Assembly (NCBI GenBank): GCA_017165825.1
Contig: CM029381.1
Coordinates: 1,983,563 to 2,047,562 of the forward strand
Direction of reading: 5' to 3'
Length of the DNA: 64,000 bases
From: Hepsetus odoe
Taxonomy: Eukaryota > Chordata > Actinopteri > Characiformes > Hepsetidae
A program made the translations under genes and the position numbers. The notes under the pieces are model-generated. The model was not told the origin of the DNA. It saw only the letters and a list, made by a program, of their open reading frames with translations, and ran no database searches. This document shows positions 12,181-24,800 of the stretch, piece by piece (position 1 is the first letter of the stretch; each line of letters opens with the position of its first letter).

Positions 12181-12266
12181 TCAGCAGTGCTGACGGTTTC
12201 ATGTACACGTCGCTTTAGCGGAGATGGCTGCCTGAGCGTCCCGCACGGCCGTAGGACGTATTATAG

Positions 12267-12302
<36 letters not shown>

Positions 12303-12685
12303 GCGCCGTTTCTAGCTCCGCTCCGACTCTCCGCCGCGGCTCTGAGGTGACTCTCTCTCTCTCTCTCTCTCTCTCTCGGGCCCCGCTAGAGCTCCAGACA
12401 AGCAGCTAACAAGCTAACAGGCTAACAGGCTAACGCTGTGGAGCGCGCTGACGCTGCTAACGCGTTAGCATGCTAGCCGCTAACGGTAAACACACCAACG
12501 GCTGTGCTAAGCTAACGGGCCGCCCTGTCAGCGACCAGCCGTCACCTGTGGGGCGAAAAAACGGCCCGACTTTACTAAAACTTTACCAAAACCCCACTAA
12601 CACTAAGCAGGAACGGCGCTTCTGGCGACAGTGTCCCGACCGTTTCCTCAGAAAGTGCTAGAAGGTGTGTGTGTGTGTGTCCGTG

Positions 12686-12723
<38 letters not shown>

Positions 12724-12890
12724 GGGGTTTAGCCGCTGAGGGCTAATCCTGTTCTCCGTTCCGCTCAGAGACTCGGGGCTCTCCGGTACTTCCACACACT
12801 TCATCACCCCGTCTTTAACAAGCAGCGCGAGACCACCGGTTCCTCCGAGCTGCAGAGCGGCTGCTTTAACGCGTCCAAGAAACTTCTGAG
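12100..12890 (+). promoter_or_regulatory. sec16a: sec16a CpG-rich promoter and 5' UTR exon(s)
   Basis: This GC- and CpG-rich block holds a T-tract (12269-12297), a (CT)n tract (12351-12377) and tandem GCTAACAGGCTAACAGGCTA sequence near 12406-12433. Several donors could end the non-coding first exon; GAG|GTAAAA at 12890 is the clearest and 12484 another. An upstream ATG near 12223 runs for only three codons. A TG/TA microsatellite lies at 12665-12722. The start site cannot be fixed from sequence alone. Confidence 0.5.
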
Positions 12891-13002
12891 GTAAAATAAC
12901 GTTCGCGCTGGACGACCTTCCAGCTCCAGTACAGCTAACACGGCTAGCTCGGCTTGAGTTCCGCTCTGACACAGCCTCGGTGTTTAAAATGTGTCTCCAA
13001 CA

Positions 13003-13860
13003 CTGCTGCTGTGCGGGTTAGACTCGGCTTTAGTGCAGCGCCGCTCTAACACGGGTTAAACTCGGCTTTAGTGCAGCGCAGCTCTAATACGGGTTAAACT
13101 CGGCTTTAGTGCAGCGCCGCTCTAATACGGGTTAAACTCGGCTTTAGTGCAGCGCAGCTCTAATACGGGTTAAACTCGGCTTTAGTGCAGCGCAGCTCTA
13201 ACACGGGTTAAACTCGGCTTTAGTGCAGCGCAGCTCTAATACGGGTTAAACTCGGCTTTAGTGCAGTGCCGCTCTAATACGGGTTAAACTCGGCTTTAGT
13301 GCAGCGCAGCTCTAATACGGGTTAAACTCGGCTTTAGTGCAGTGCCGCTCTAATACGGGTTAAACTCGGCTTTAGTGCAGCGCAGCTCTAATACGGGTTA
13401 AACTCGGCTTTAGTGCAGTGCCGCTCTAATACGGGTTAAACTCGGCTTTAGTGCAGCGCAGCTCTAATACGGGTTAAACTCGGCTTTAGTGCAGCGCAGC
13501 TCTAACACGGGTTAAACTCGGCTTTAGTGCAGCGCCGCTCTAATACGGGTTAAACTCGGCTTTAGTGCAGCGCCGCTCTAATACGGGTTAGACTCGGCTT
13601 TAGTGCAGCGCAGCTCTAATACGGGTTAAACTCGGCTTTAGTGCAGCGCAGCTCTAACACGGGTTAGACTCGGCTTTAGTGCAGCGCAGCTCTAATACGG
13701 GTTAGACTCGGCTTTAGTGCAGCGCCGCTCTAATACGGGTTAGACTCGGCTTTAGTGCAGCGCAGCTCTAATACGGGTTAGACTCTGCTTTAGTGCAGTG
13801 CAGCCCTAATATAGGTTAAACTCGGGGTTAAATACAGGTTAAACTCGGCTTTAGTGCAGA
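13003..13860 (+). repeat. 38-bp minisatellite, about 22 copies, in sec16a intron 1
   Basis: The phrase ACTCGGCTTTAGTGCAG recurs exactly every 38 bp from 13022 to 13782 (21 regular copies), with degenerate copies to about 13860. The other half of the unit is variable: GCGCCGC, GCGCAGC or GTGCCGC, then TCTAATACGGGTTAAA or TCTAACACGGGTTAGA. Confidence 0.97.
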
Positions 13861-15660
13861 TTCTCCAGTGAAGCTTCACTTCTGGTTCTGCTGAGTGTCA
13901 GTTCTTCAGCTCTAGTCCGGCTCTCTTTTGGCTCCGTTTCAGATCCAGTTTTGGTCTTAAGCTGTCTTTGTCTCTTATTCAGCCCTGTTTCACCTTCACC
14001 CCTAACGCAGCTCTGATCTTGCCCCGTTTTCAGCGATCATTCAGCGCTAATAAACCCAAAAGGACGTTTGCGGTTTCTCCTCGTTCCGACCTGCAACGTG
14101 TGCAAGTTGGTCTGCACACCCGATCAGCAGATCTGGCCGTATTTAAAAAGGCACTTTGGGACCAGATACAGGAAAAGGAAGTTCTGGGTGTAAACCTCCA
14201 TGTATTTGTCTTGCTCTGCAGACTGATGTTCCTGAATGCGTCAGTGTTTGGGAAGTAAACGCAGAGCGGGAGATGACGTTCTGATGACGTATCCCTCCGT
14301 TACGAATGGGTTTAATGAGTCCAAAACCTTCCTCAAACCCAGCGACGTCCCAGTCATCAGGCAGCGGCTCCAGAGTGAGACTCTGAGGTCTGGTTCCATC
14401 AGCAGCACTGGGAACAGTCCAGAGAACTCTTGCTACCAATTGAAGTTTCTGCAGCGTTCGCCACTGAAAACCTTCAGTCTGGATAAAACTGGAACGTTTT
14501 CAGGGTTTGACACCTCCGCCTGCGTTCATATTCTCCTCTTTCCTTCTTCTCGGGCGGCTTTTCCAGAGGCTCACGAGTGTGCGTTGCTCCTGAACTGTTG
14601 GGTGTTTTTCTAAATAAGCCTGTAATCTCTGTCGGAATTCCAGCCACACGTCTTGTTCTCTGCCTTTCTGCGGGGTGGACGAAACGCTGCCCGTTTGAGT
14701 CAGGGTTGGTGTGCAGTGGGGTTTGAGGTTGAACCTGTGGCAAAAAATATAGAAATATTTTCCAGGCCTCTCCATCATCCAGAGGTTCAGAGTGGATTTG
14801 GACAGAAATGCTTTGTAAAGTCTGATTTCGGTACAGAATGGAACCCGATGTCCTGTTTACCGGAGAGGTGGATAAGCATAAGACACGGCCCTTTTATAAG
14901 AGAGTGCACTCCAGATGTGTGGGTGCAGTGACCGGCAGTGACCGCTTTTTCACCGAACACGGTTTTGTTAAGTAGATCGGCCGCTTTCTGAGGCGCTCTG
15001 GGGATCGCGAGTCCTGGAATACGCGGGACTTCAGTTTGTAGTGTGTTTAAAGGTTTGTTTCCGTTGATCAGAGTGTTTCATTACTCTTTGTAGCTTTTTT
15101 CCTTTTGGGGTTATTTCAGCTCTTTCAGGACGGTGGTGTTCAGCTCATCTGTTGTTTGATTAATCTTGGCAGCATTTCACTCATTTTAGGTGTGTGTTGA
15201 TGAATTTAAGCATTTATGCTCTTTTATTTTCATAAACACTTTAGTTTGGTAAAACTGAACGCCTGGTCTGGGTGGTCTGAGAAGGTCTCACGAATGTTGC
15301 ACTGTTTTGATTTGGTCTAACGGGTTTATTTATACTCATTTTCAACCGAAGCTCATTATACTTCAGTTAAATGTTAAGGGAGGAAATTAATTTTGTTTCA
15401 GTGTAACAATTTCTGATTATATTTTGATCTTCAGATTAAAATGACACACATGGACATTGAATATTGCACACGCTCCAGCCCGTGTGTCCTGAGTGGCTAA
15501 AGGATTCGGTGAAATGAGGCACGAGTAAGAGCTGAAAACCTTCATCAGCTGTAATGATGATCAGCACAAAACTGGCCTCGGTTGAGCTTAAGTTCAGCCT
15601 GAGTGATGACTGATGGGCTTTGTATGTGTGAAGGGGGCTTAATTTATTTGAGATTTATTA
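13861..15660. other. sec16a intron 1, unassigned part
   Basis: Unique-looking sequence. Open frames at 13968-14258 and 14236-14613 have no recognisable domain and no supporting splice structure. No known repeat was seen. Confidence 0.45.
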
Positions 15661-15665
15661 GTTAC

Positions 15666-15910
15666 AGGGGCAGCGGTGGCCTAGTGGTTCGGGAGCCACA
15701 GGATCGGAAGATTGTGGGTTCAAACCCCTCACCAGTAGGGTGCCCTGAGGTACCCTTGCGCAAGGTACCATGCCAGTCACTGCTCCCCGGGTGCTTTCAT
15801 AGCTGCCCCCGTTTTTTTTGTGCATGGGTTTAAATGCAGAGGTCCAATTTCGTTTTTTGTTCACTGTGTGCTGTGCTGTGACCTCGCAATGACGAGGGTT
15901 GTCACTTTCA
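15666..15910 (+). repeat. SINE-B copy, near full length
   Basis: The tRNA-like head has an A-box (TGGCCTAGTGG) and a B-box (GGGTTCAAACCCC). The body follows (TGCCCTGAGGTACCCTTG), and the copy ends in the tail GACGAGGGTTGTCACTTTCA. It lies in sec16a intron 1, sense to the gene. Confidence 0.88.
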
Positions 15911-17110
15911 CTTTTCTTTACAGTTTAATGTTCACCCAAAGCATCTGACACCTCACCGTTAATTAGATTCTTTTATTGAGCAAAAGGGGCAAGTAAAGCC
16001 TGCGATTCCCTTCAGCTCAGGAAGAATAATTCAGGGAGTCGGCGTTTGTGTTTGTGCGTATGAACAGTGCATTGTGGCTGAAATTTGTTCAGTTGGTGAC
16101 TTCTCAGGATTTCATCATGGTTTTGTGCTCCTGCAGGTCATTAAGAGAGAAAGCTGTTCTCGTACCGCGGGTTTTCCATTTCTCTGATCCTGACGTGGAT
16201 CTGGATCCTCAGAACGGCGTGCAGAGGTTGATACAAGTAGGGAAGAAAAATGAACATTTTCTCATTTTTCAAAGCGGTGGCAGTTAAACATTAATAAACA
16301 TTATGAATTAATCATTAACTGGCTCAAGCCATTTCACTGCCCTGCTGTACCTGCTAGGTATTGTTTTTTTGTCCTTGCTGTGGTATTGGCTGGTTTGCAG
16401 GCCAATCACAATGTGCCTTGCTGCTTTCAGTCAGTCTCCTGGCATATTGCAGCTCGGGTTGCGTTTCTGCGGATTACAGTGTTCATGTAAAGATTAAAAA
16501 AGGCCGGATTTTAAACAACCTACAAAGCTGATTCATAGATGTTTTAATATGGGGCAAGATTTTCGATCCCAGTATGTAGGAATGATTCTGTTTGTGGCCT
16601 AAATGTTGGATGTGTGTTTAGGAGTAAAGAAGGGCTGAGTTTTGCTCCTGTCCATCAGTTATTGACTTTACTCAGGTCAGTTGTTCACATCGTCCCGATG
16701 TGTTTATCTAGTGCTGTGTGAACCAGTGATTTTGCTTAAATTGGTTTGGGGAGAAGTCAAGTAGGATTTTGTCATTTCAGCCATATACACCGTACATAGT
16801 GAAACGAAATAACGTTCCTCCAGGACCCTGGTGCTACACACAAGACAACAGACACAGCAGAGGACACATCATAAAACACAAGACAAGGCAACAAGTGCAG
16901 ACAACAGACGGTACTTCCATCCGTAAGAGGGCTGTAGTGTTATAGAACAAAGCAGCCCAGGTTGTTGGGCAGGATGTGTGGCACAGTGTAACGGAGCAGC
17001 GTTATGAGTAAACAGTGTGTGTGTGTGTGTGTGTTTATAATGTTGATATATGTGTCTTATTTTAAATGTGGTTGTAATGAAAATAAAAAAAAAAATATAT
17101 ATATATATAT
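15911..17110. other. sec16a intron 1, unassigned part
   Basis: No gene or repeat family was recognised apart from (GT)n at 17015-17033 and (TA)n at 17095-17110. Confidence 0.45.
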
Positions 17111-17112
17111 AC

Positions 17113-17306
17113 TAGACAGTGGTCTAGTGGTGGGTACTTTCCTGTGGACCTCTGGATCAAAAGGTCCCAGGTTCGAATCCCACCTCTGGCACTACCATCA
17201 CTGGGTCCCTGAGCAGGACCCTTCACCCCGAGTGTCTCCAGGGGGGACTGTCCCTGTGATCAGGACATGGAAGTCGCTCTGAATCAGAGCTAAATGCCGT
17301 ATAAAT
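17113..17306 (+). repeat. SINE-A copy
   Basis: The copy has the tRNA-like A-box (GTGGTCTAGTGG) and B-box (GGTTCGAATCCC), a conserved body and a slightly deleted tail. It sits in sec16a intron 1. Confidence 0.88.
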
Positions 17307-17930
17307 ATAAAAAAATCAAGAATAATTGCTTTCTCATGAATTCAAAATCACATTCTCCTTCATGATGGACAAAAATTTCAGAACTGTGTTTAAAGAATTT
17401 ATGGGGCAGTAGGTGTTGGCAGTTACTGACAGAATTTCTAGCAAGTCTGCGGACATTTCATTGCACACACGATTTAATCCGCTCTTCTGCAGTTCACCTT
17501 TGATCATGATACATGAGAGGAGTGAGTAGAAAACCCATTCCTACATCAGACTCATGCATAAACATCAATACTGACTTCATCCCTCTGCTTTGTTTTTGGT
17601 TTTATATGTTTATTGTTAAAGGACTGCCCTGCTGGATGGAGAACCGTAATTGGCACCTAAAATGGAAATGCCTGCTCCTCATCCTTTTTGGTTTACAGGG
17701 TCAGTGTGGTAAAAGTGTCCAAGCTTGGTTTACTACAGCTGTACATGCATGAAAATGAAACTAAACTAAATCATTTGTGTGTGTCTGGGAACTAAACGTA
17801 TCTCACCTGAACGCTCAGCAACTTTCCTACGTCTTGAATTCATTGAATGATTATGTAAGAATCAGCAGATGCTGCTACCTGTTGAAAGACATAATCCTAA
17901 GCCCCTCAATTCTGATTTGTTTCTCCTCAG

Positions 17931-20820
17931 GAACAATTTTCACATACCTGTGAGCTCTGGAGTAGTAAAGATGCAGCCCCCTCCCCGTGCAGCACCACCC
18001 GGAGCATGTGGCCCACCCCCACCTTCCTCCGGCGGCCCCAACGCCTTCAGGAGAAACCGACCCCATAAGCACGGAGCAGCAGCAGCAGCAGCAGCAGCAG
18101 CGCCTGTCCCACCCTCGCATCCGATGACCGACCCTTTTGCGTTTGGGAGGCAAGCACCACCTCCAGTATCACTTGCCGCTCAGGCTCCGCCTCCCAACAG
18201 CAGTCCTCTTCCTATGCAAGCCCCTCCTCCTGCGGGTTTTAGCCAGCCTGTCCCACCTCAGGCTCCTATGTCAGTGGTGCCCACCTTTTTCACCCCTCAT
18301 TCTGGCTCTTCGGGACCTTTGCCGGCTCAGAACCTGCCTCCTGCTGAGCCTGGCTATTTAAACTCCCAAGAGCCAATGCCCTATATTGCACAGATGCCTA
18401 ACCCTGCTCCTTCTTTCAGCCAGTTCCAGCCTCCTCCAGTGTCCTCCACGCCGCCGGTTCAAAGCTACCCTGCGTTTCAGCCCACGGTTCCTGCTGCTTC
18501 ACACATGCCTGATCGTGGGAGTCGTCCACCTTCTGTTCAGAACTACTTTCAGCCAACCAGCGATCCACCTCAGCCTTTCCATGCCCCTCCACAGACGCAG
18601 ACACATCACCATGCCCCTTTGTCACATCCCGGCCTATCTCAGACACACCCTCAAAATCATAGTCAGTCCAACCTACAGAACGCAAGCGGCCCGACAGGAC
18701 CGCAGCCACAAAACTCTCACTTTTCTGCCCAGAATTATTTCAGCCAGACGGGCGGAGTTTCGGAACCGTGGTTCAGTCAGGTTCCACAGGATCCCTCTCA
18801 GCATGCCTGTCCTGTCCCTTATGTCTCTGGTGACTCGGGATCACTGTCTATGTTCTTTCATGGCAATGACGTGGAGAACGAAGAGACACTTTCAGGGGAG
18901 GGCCATGTGAACGGAGTCTCTGACCCTCTCCAAGCAGGGGCGCTAAGCGAAGCCCCTGCTCCGTATTTGAACGACAGCGGGAACATTAGGGCAGGCGCTG
19001 GGCCATGTGACTCGGTAGAGAACCTGGAATGCGTTCCCAATCAAGAAGTGCTGCCAAGTGAACGGCCACCGAGCCATGCCTTTGAGGCGGGGCCCAACCT
19101 GGAGACGCCAGACTCCGCCCCTCGCCCCACACGCTCCGCGAGCGTCTCATCCAGCTACAGCAACGTCAGTCACGGAAGTGGCCACGCCCCGCATGGCAGT
19201 AGCCACCCCCCTCGAAGGCATCAAGGTGTCATTGGAACGTTCATCCAGCAAGAGAGCCCTCGGCCCCCTGATCCGCCTGTCCCCCTTTCTTCCGCTGCTG
19301 GATACTTTGAACAGATAGATTCTCCCCCTGGTCCTGAGCTGAGTCCCACATTTCCCACTCCCAGTCCCCCAAAGCCAGTGGGTGTATTCCAGGCCAGTGC
19401 GAACTCTTCCTTTGAGCCGGTGCGATTACCCAGCGTCGGTGTCAAGCCTGCCGAAGTTGACCGAGCTAGAGTGGTCATGGAAAAGGGAGGAACAGATGGG
19501 TTGCCTGGCAACCTGGAGCAGCCACCAGACAATATGGAGACCATCTATTTTCCGGGAGGGCAGGACCGCAGACCTTCCTCTCGAGCCCAGGGATCCCGTC
19601 GACTCTGTGATAGTCCAGCCACGACGCTCTGGGCTCAGGGTGATCCCACTACTCTTGGGGCTAATATTCTGCTGGCACCTGCAGCGCCCCCTCTGGCTCC
19701 CACTCTTGTTGCGGCATCAGCACAACGTCAGCACAGCGCAGAGGTCATCCAGCCTCCAGAAGACGGTCCCCTGGACCTGCAGCCGGCCAGGGTACAGCCA
19801 CAGCCCCAGCCCAACTCTGAAAACCTTGAGAACCCTCCTGACTCTGCACCTCAGGCAAGTCTGGGTTACGCTTCCTTGCTGGTCACCACGCCTGCTGTCG
19901 AGGCTTTGAACCAGCCTGTGTTGATTGCACCGCCTTCCTCCAATTATAGCGTAGTTTCTCCCCAAAGTCCTCCCCAAACATCCAGTCAGACGAGTCCAAA
20001 GGAGACCACCTCACCTGTTAGACCGCCATCTCAAACCCCGGGAACCAATCAGCTGCCGCCGGGCTCCTCTTCAAATCAGCCGCCTCCCCTTTTCTCTCAC
20101 GTGCCGGCGACCTTTCCACAGACTTCCAGCCAGAGTCCGCTCAATCTGGTTCGAGACGCTAAAGATGCTCTACCTTCTGCCCAACCTGCCCACCCTCCTC
20201 TCTCCAGGGCCCAGTCGCTAAGAGCTGACAGCCAAGCAGTCCCGCCTCTTAATCCTCAAATTGCTGCCAATCAGAATCAACCCTCAAATTATGAACTGCT
20301 TGATTTTTCTATGCACCAATCACAGAGCACAAATCAGTCCCTTTCCCAGGCGGCTCCTCCTGCTCCTACAATGAATAACACACCTGGCTTCTACCTGCAG
20401 GTCACCAAAGATGCGCAGCAAGGTGGGCGGACTGACGGAGAGCCTTTGCATCAGCTGCCAACCTCAAACCCCCCCGGACCTTCCAGCAGTCAGACCAGCC
20501 AAAATGCCCCCCACCTGCCCCAACCAGTTTCCCCCCAGTATCCACCTCCCCCACAGACCACACCAGCTTCACAAACTGCCCCTGTATCAGAACCGGCACC
20601 ACCTCCTGCTTATCCTCCCCAAACTGGGAATGCTGCTGCCCCGTGTGACGCCCAGCGACCCCCTTCTGCTGCAGGGGGTCAACCTCTTTATGGCGCACCC
20701 CCTTTAGTGCCTCCAGGACCAGGATATGGAGGTTACTACCCACCAGAGTACCAGGATGGAAGGCATCCCTACCCGTCACAGTACCCACTCATGGATCCAA
20801 GGGCTCAGAACTACTACCAG
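17931..20820 (+). CDS. sec16a: sec16a exon 2: disordered N-terminal half
   Basis: One 2.9-kb exon encodes residues 1-950, rich in Pro, Ser and Gln with almost no predicted fold. It includes a GCA repeat at about 18075-18100 that gives a 10-residue polyalanine run after HKHG. The acceptor TTTCTCCTCAG ends at 17930. The donor at 20820 is CAG|GTTATC, weak at positions +3 to +6. The frame stays open past the donor, through a SINE, to about 20970. Confidence 0.95.
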
Positions 20821-21813
20821 GTTATCATGAACTTTTCTAACTGGTATAAGATGGGGTGGTGGTGGTCCAGTGGTAGGATACTTGCCTATGGACCTGTGGC
20901 TCAAGAGGTCCCAGGTTTCGAATCCCACCTCTGGCACTCCCACCACTGGGTCCCTGAGCAAGACCCTTAACCCTGAGTTGCTCCAGGGGGACTGTCCCTG
21001 TAAATAGGAAGTCGCTCTGCATAAGAGCGTCTGCTAAATGGAGTAAATGTAAGATGCTGGAAAAAAAAACGAACACAAAAAAAAATAATAATAATTGGTC
21101 AGGGTGGTACACAGTGATGATTTACTTTAAATGCTGACAGATTCAGTTACTAATGGTTTTCAGCTAATTTAGACTTTGACTAATGGTAAGCACAAAGTAA
21201 TTTGCGTATCCCTACTTCTTTAGGCTCTTCAGATCAAATTTTGTTCTGCTTTTCTGTCTCCGGTTCCTCATGCTCATCCTCTCACGCTATTCATTGCAGG
21301 ACGATCCATATCGGAGAGCAGATCCACGGTACAGCCGTTACAATGGACCAAATCCTGGGTACCGGGAGGCTGAACGGCAGCCAGAGAGGCCAAGTTCAAG
21401 AACCAGCCAGTACTCTGACAGACCCAACTCCAGGTGAGCTTAGAAAAGCAGAGCGCAACCTTTCCTTCCCGAATAAAAGGTAGTGTTGGGTGCAGATGAG
21501 GCCTTGCTGACCCATCATGTCCTGTTAAACTGTCTACCGCACATTGTCCTACAGATGATTTTTGATCTCCGTAGGTGAAACCTCTCTCTCTTTCAGGCAG
21601 GGGTATGCTGAGGATTACCCCAGATCTAACCGCAGTGCCTATGAAGACTACTATGCAAACTACTACAAGAAACAGTACGAGCAGTACGCAGGTAGGATCT
21701 GTAACAGTACCTGTCCTTCCTTACCCTCCTTATTTGTGTGACCGAGTAAATAAGAATGTCCTAAATTGTATTCCGCACACCGTTAACATGTTGTAATGTG
21801 AGCTGATTAAAAT

Positions 21814-21845
<32 letters not shown>

Positions 21846-24800
21846 GCAGATTGGAGCAGGTGGTACGACCCCAGTGCTGCCTATGATCCCCGTTATAGAG
21901 GTTACTATGACCAGGCCTACAACTATAACTACGAGGCCTACAGAAGAGCTGATCCTTACTACGGTCAGCAGTATCCCAGCAGGTATACACACATACGCAA
22001 CTGGGACACTGCGCACGTCAGGCCTAGTCTCAGAGGGAATTTATAGTTCAGTGTAAGCAGTTATAGCGGAATAATCTGTGTCAAAGTCCTATCCAGGGTG
22101 TTTCTCTGTCGTCATGGTTTTTTTTATTCGTCATGTGATCAACGGATTCAGCCCCAAAGGGGATTTTGGGCTCGGCGGTGTAGTGGTAGGCACCGTGCGG
22201 TCATCACTTGAAGACACATTCTTCCATATTTGTGCCAAGTTACATATTCAGTCCTGCTCATGGCACAATTCTTTATTAATGCCTCGTCTTTGTGTCTCAT
22301 TTTAATATCATGTTGGTGTTTGACAGCACTGTATTATCACTTTAAAACTAACTGTGCTTAGTACTGTACTCCCCACTGACCCAGAATTGTATCAGTGCCT
22401 AATTAAATATAACTTGTATAATTACACAATGCTAACCCCTCCATGTCCATAACTTCCATCGTCTCCAGGCCGGAAGGCTACGATGATCCCTGGCGCTACT
22501 ATCCCGGCTACGACTCCAGTTTTGATGACGACAATCGCCGAAGGGACCCGTACGCCGATGACTTCGACCGCCGATCTGTCCACAGCGAGCGATCTGCCCA
22601 CAGCGTCCACTCGACACACAGCCGCCGCAGCAGCTTCAGCTCACGATCGCAGCAGGTCTGTAATCGTCCGTGAAACATGACGGGAGGAAAAAGCAGAAAG
22701 CCCTGCTGGTTTACTCAGCTTTACAAATGCTTCTGGATAAACACTTATGCTGAGGTGTTGTTACGGCGTGTGTGAATCCATCCATTTTCAAGCTACAAGG
22801 ATGTATCTGTGTAGTGCTGTCAACTGGGTTTCCTTTTATTCATATTTCATTTTTGAGTGCATTTAAACGTATTTTTATTTTTATACGCTGCATTAATGTT
22901 CACCTACACTGAACACAAAACTAAGTTTCCACCTGCCTCCAATGCGCCTCTCTTCTCTTTCTGTAGAGTCAGATGTACAGGAGTCAGCCGGATCTGATTG
23001 CCGCAAGTTACGATGCCACGGCAACCACGTTGCCTGCGTATTATTCCTATGGTCAGTTCCATGACCAGACAGACACTCAGAAAAACAGCCAGGACAACCC
23101 CACGGATTCCACCTGGACAGCACAAGAACAACGTAACTATCGCACATCTTCGCCTCTCTGAACTAAAGTCAGTCCCATAACACACTGCTTGGTTTAGTGA
23201 GAGAAAAAAGTACATCGAAGGGTTTGTTAGGCTCAGTCCTGCTTCTGCATTCGTCCTGCTGCTCTAGCACATCGATTTACTCTTGCACAGAACAGTTAGT
23301 TGAAGGATTAGGAGACACTTTTTGAAATTTCTTCCGGTTTCTCTTTCCCTCTCGCTCTATCTCTCACACAGCTCCCCTGAGGCCATTGACTCCAGAAAAG
23401 TTCTCGGTCCCTCACTGCTGTGCCCGGTTTGGGCCAGCGGGTCAGCTGATTCTGGTCCAACCAAACTTGCCTTCTGCTGGACAGCCAGCTCTTGTTGAGC
23501 TCCACAGCATGGAGGTAACCAGTCCCATGGCTTTCACCTTCTCTCTGATTTGGTTAGATACAACGCTGGGTTTGGGGCATTTACAGCAGTGTCGCTCAGT
23601 CCCCCGTGGGGTCACTGCTGGGCTGTGGTTTACAGAGGAGGCAGGAACTACTTCTAACCAAGACGTCTATAATTTCAGTGCAGTAATTTTTCTAAGCACT
23701 TACTGCCTAAATAAATATCCTCTTTAAATGTTTTTTCTCCAACATATTAAATATGTTGATATTCTTCCATTGTATTTCCCCACTGTGCTGTCGTTCTAGA
23801 CAATGATGCAGGATTTTCCAGAGCAGGCCGAGTTACGAGCTTTCCCAGGACCTCTCGTCAAGTAAGGCTGATCTTTTGGACCTACTGCACACGGTGGCAC
23901 AGACGCGTCCTCCTGCTCATCCTGAACTGTGTTTGTTCGTTTTAGGGAGGACACTCATAAGGTGGACGTTATAAAGTTTGCCCAGAACAAAGCTCAGGAA
24001 TGCCTCCGAAACGACGACTTGATCGACAAGGACTCCGCCGTCCTCATCTGGGAGTTTATAGTCCTGCTCTGTCGGCAGAATGGGGTGTGTGTGTGTGTGT
24101 GGGGGCACGTAAATGTTAATCTCTCGACCCTGAGTTATTGTTTGTTTACTCTGTTAATTGTTAATTAATTAATTAATTAATTGCAAAACGCTACATGAAG
24201 TGCTTGGATTTATACAGAAAACAGTCAAACAATGAGTATAAATTATGCCTACATTAAGCTCCAATAAATAAAAATATTCAGGAACGGTTTCTGCTTCAGT
24301 TAGAAGTAAAAGAAAGACTAAAGTGTTCGTCCCTCCCTTTCTTTTCCTCTCTCCCAGACGGTGGTGGGTACAGATCTGGCTGATCTCTTGCTGAAGGAGC
24401 ATCGCTCTGTGTGGCTGCCGGGGAAGTCGCCCAACGAGGCAAATCTGATCGATTTTACTAACGAGGCGCTGGAGCGACCGGAGGAGGAGGAGTCTGGCCC
24501 GCTGTCGCTGCTCTCGGACACCTTCATGGGCAAACCTGAGAACGCCGGGAAGGAAACCGAGCGCTTCCGGGAGCTCCTGCTGTTTGGGCGAAAAAAGGTA
24601 AGAGCAGACATCTCCACTTATTTAGGTTTCATGATCAAGGCAGCAGGTCCTCAAGGCTTTGTGTGACGTGCGACTTGTAGGATGCTCTGGAGTCGGCTAT
24701 GAAGAATGGACTGTGGGGTCACGCGCTGCTTTTGGCCAGTAAGATGGACAACAGGACCCACGCCAGAGTCATGACCAGGTAACGCACACAGGATCACCTT

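Noticed and set aside
13003..13860. Regular array resembling a CRISPR
   Set aside because: The units are contiguous 38-bp tandem copies without unique spacers, in a vertebrate intron.
22165..22215. Possible SINE head (CGGTGTAGTGGTAGGCACC)
   Set aside because: Only the A-box-like segment is present, with no B-box or body; too short to assign.
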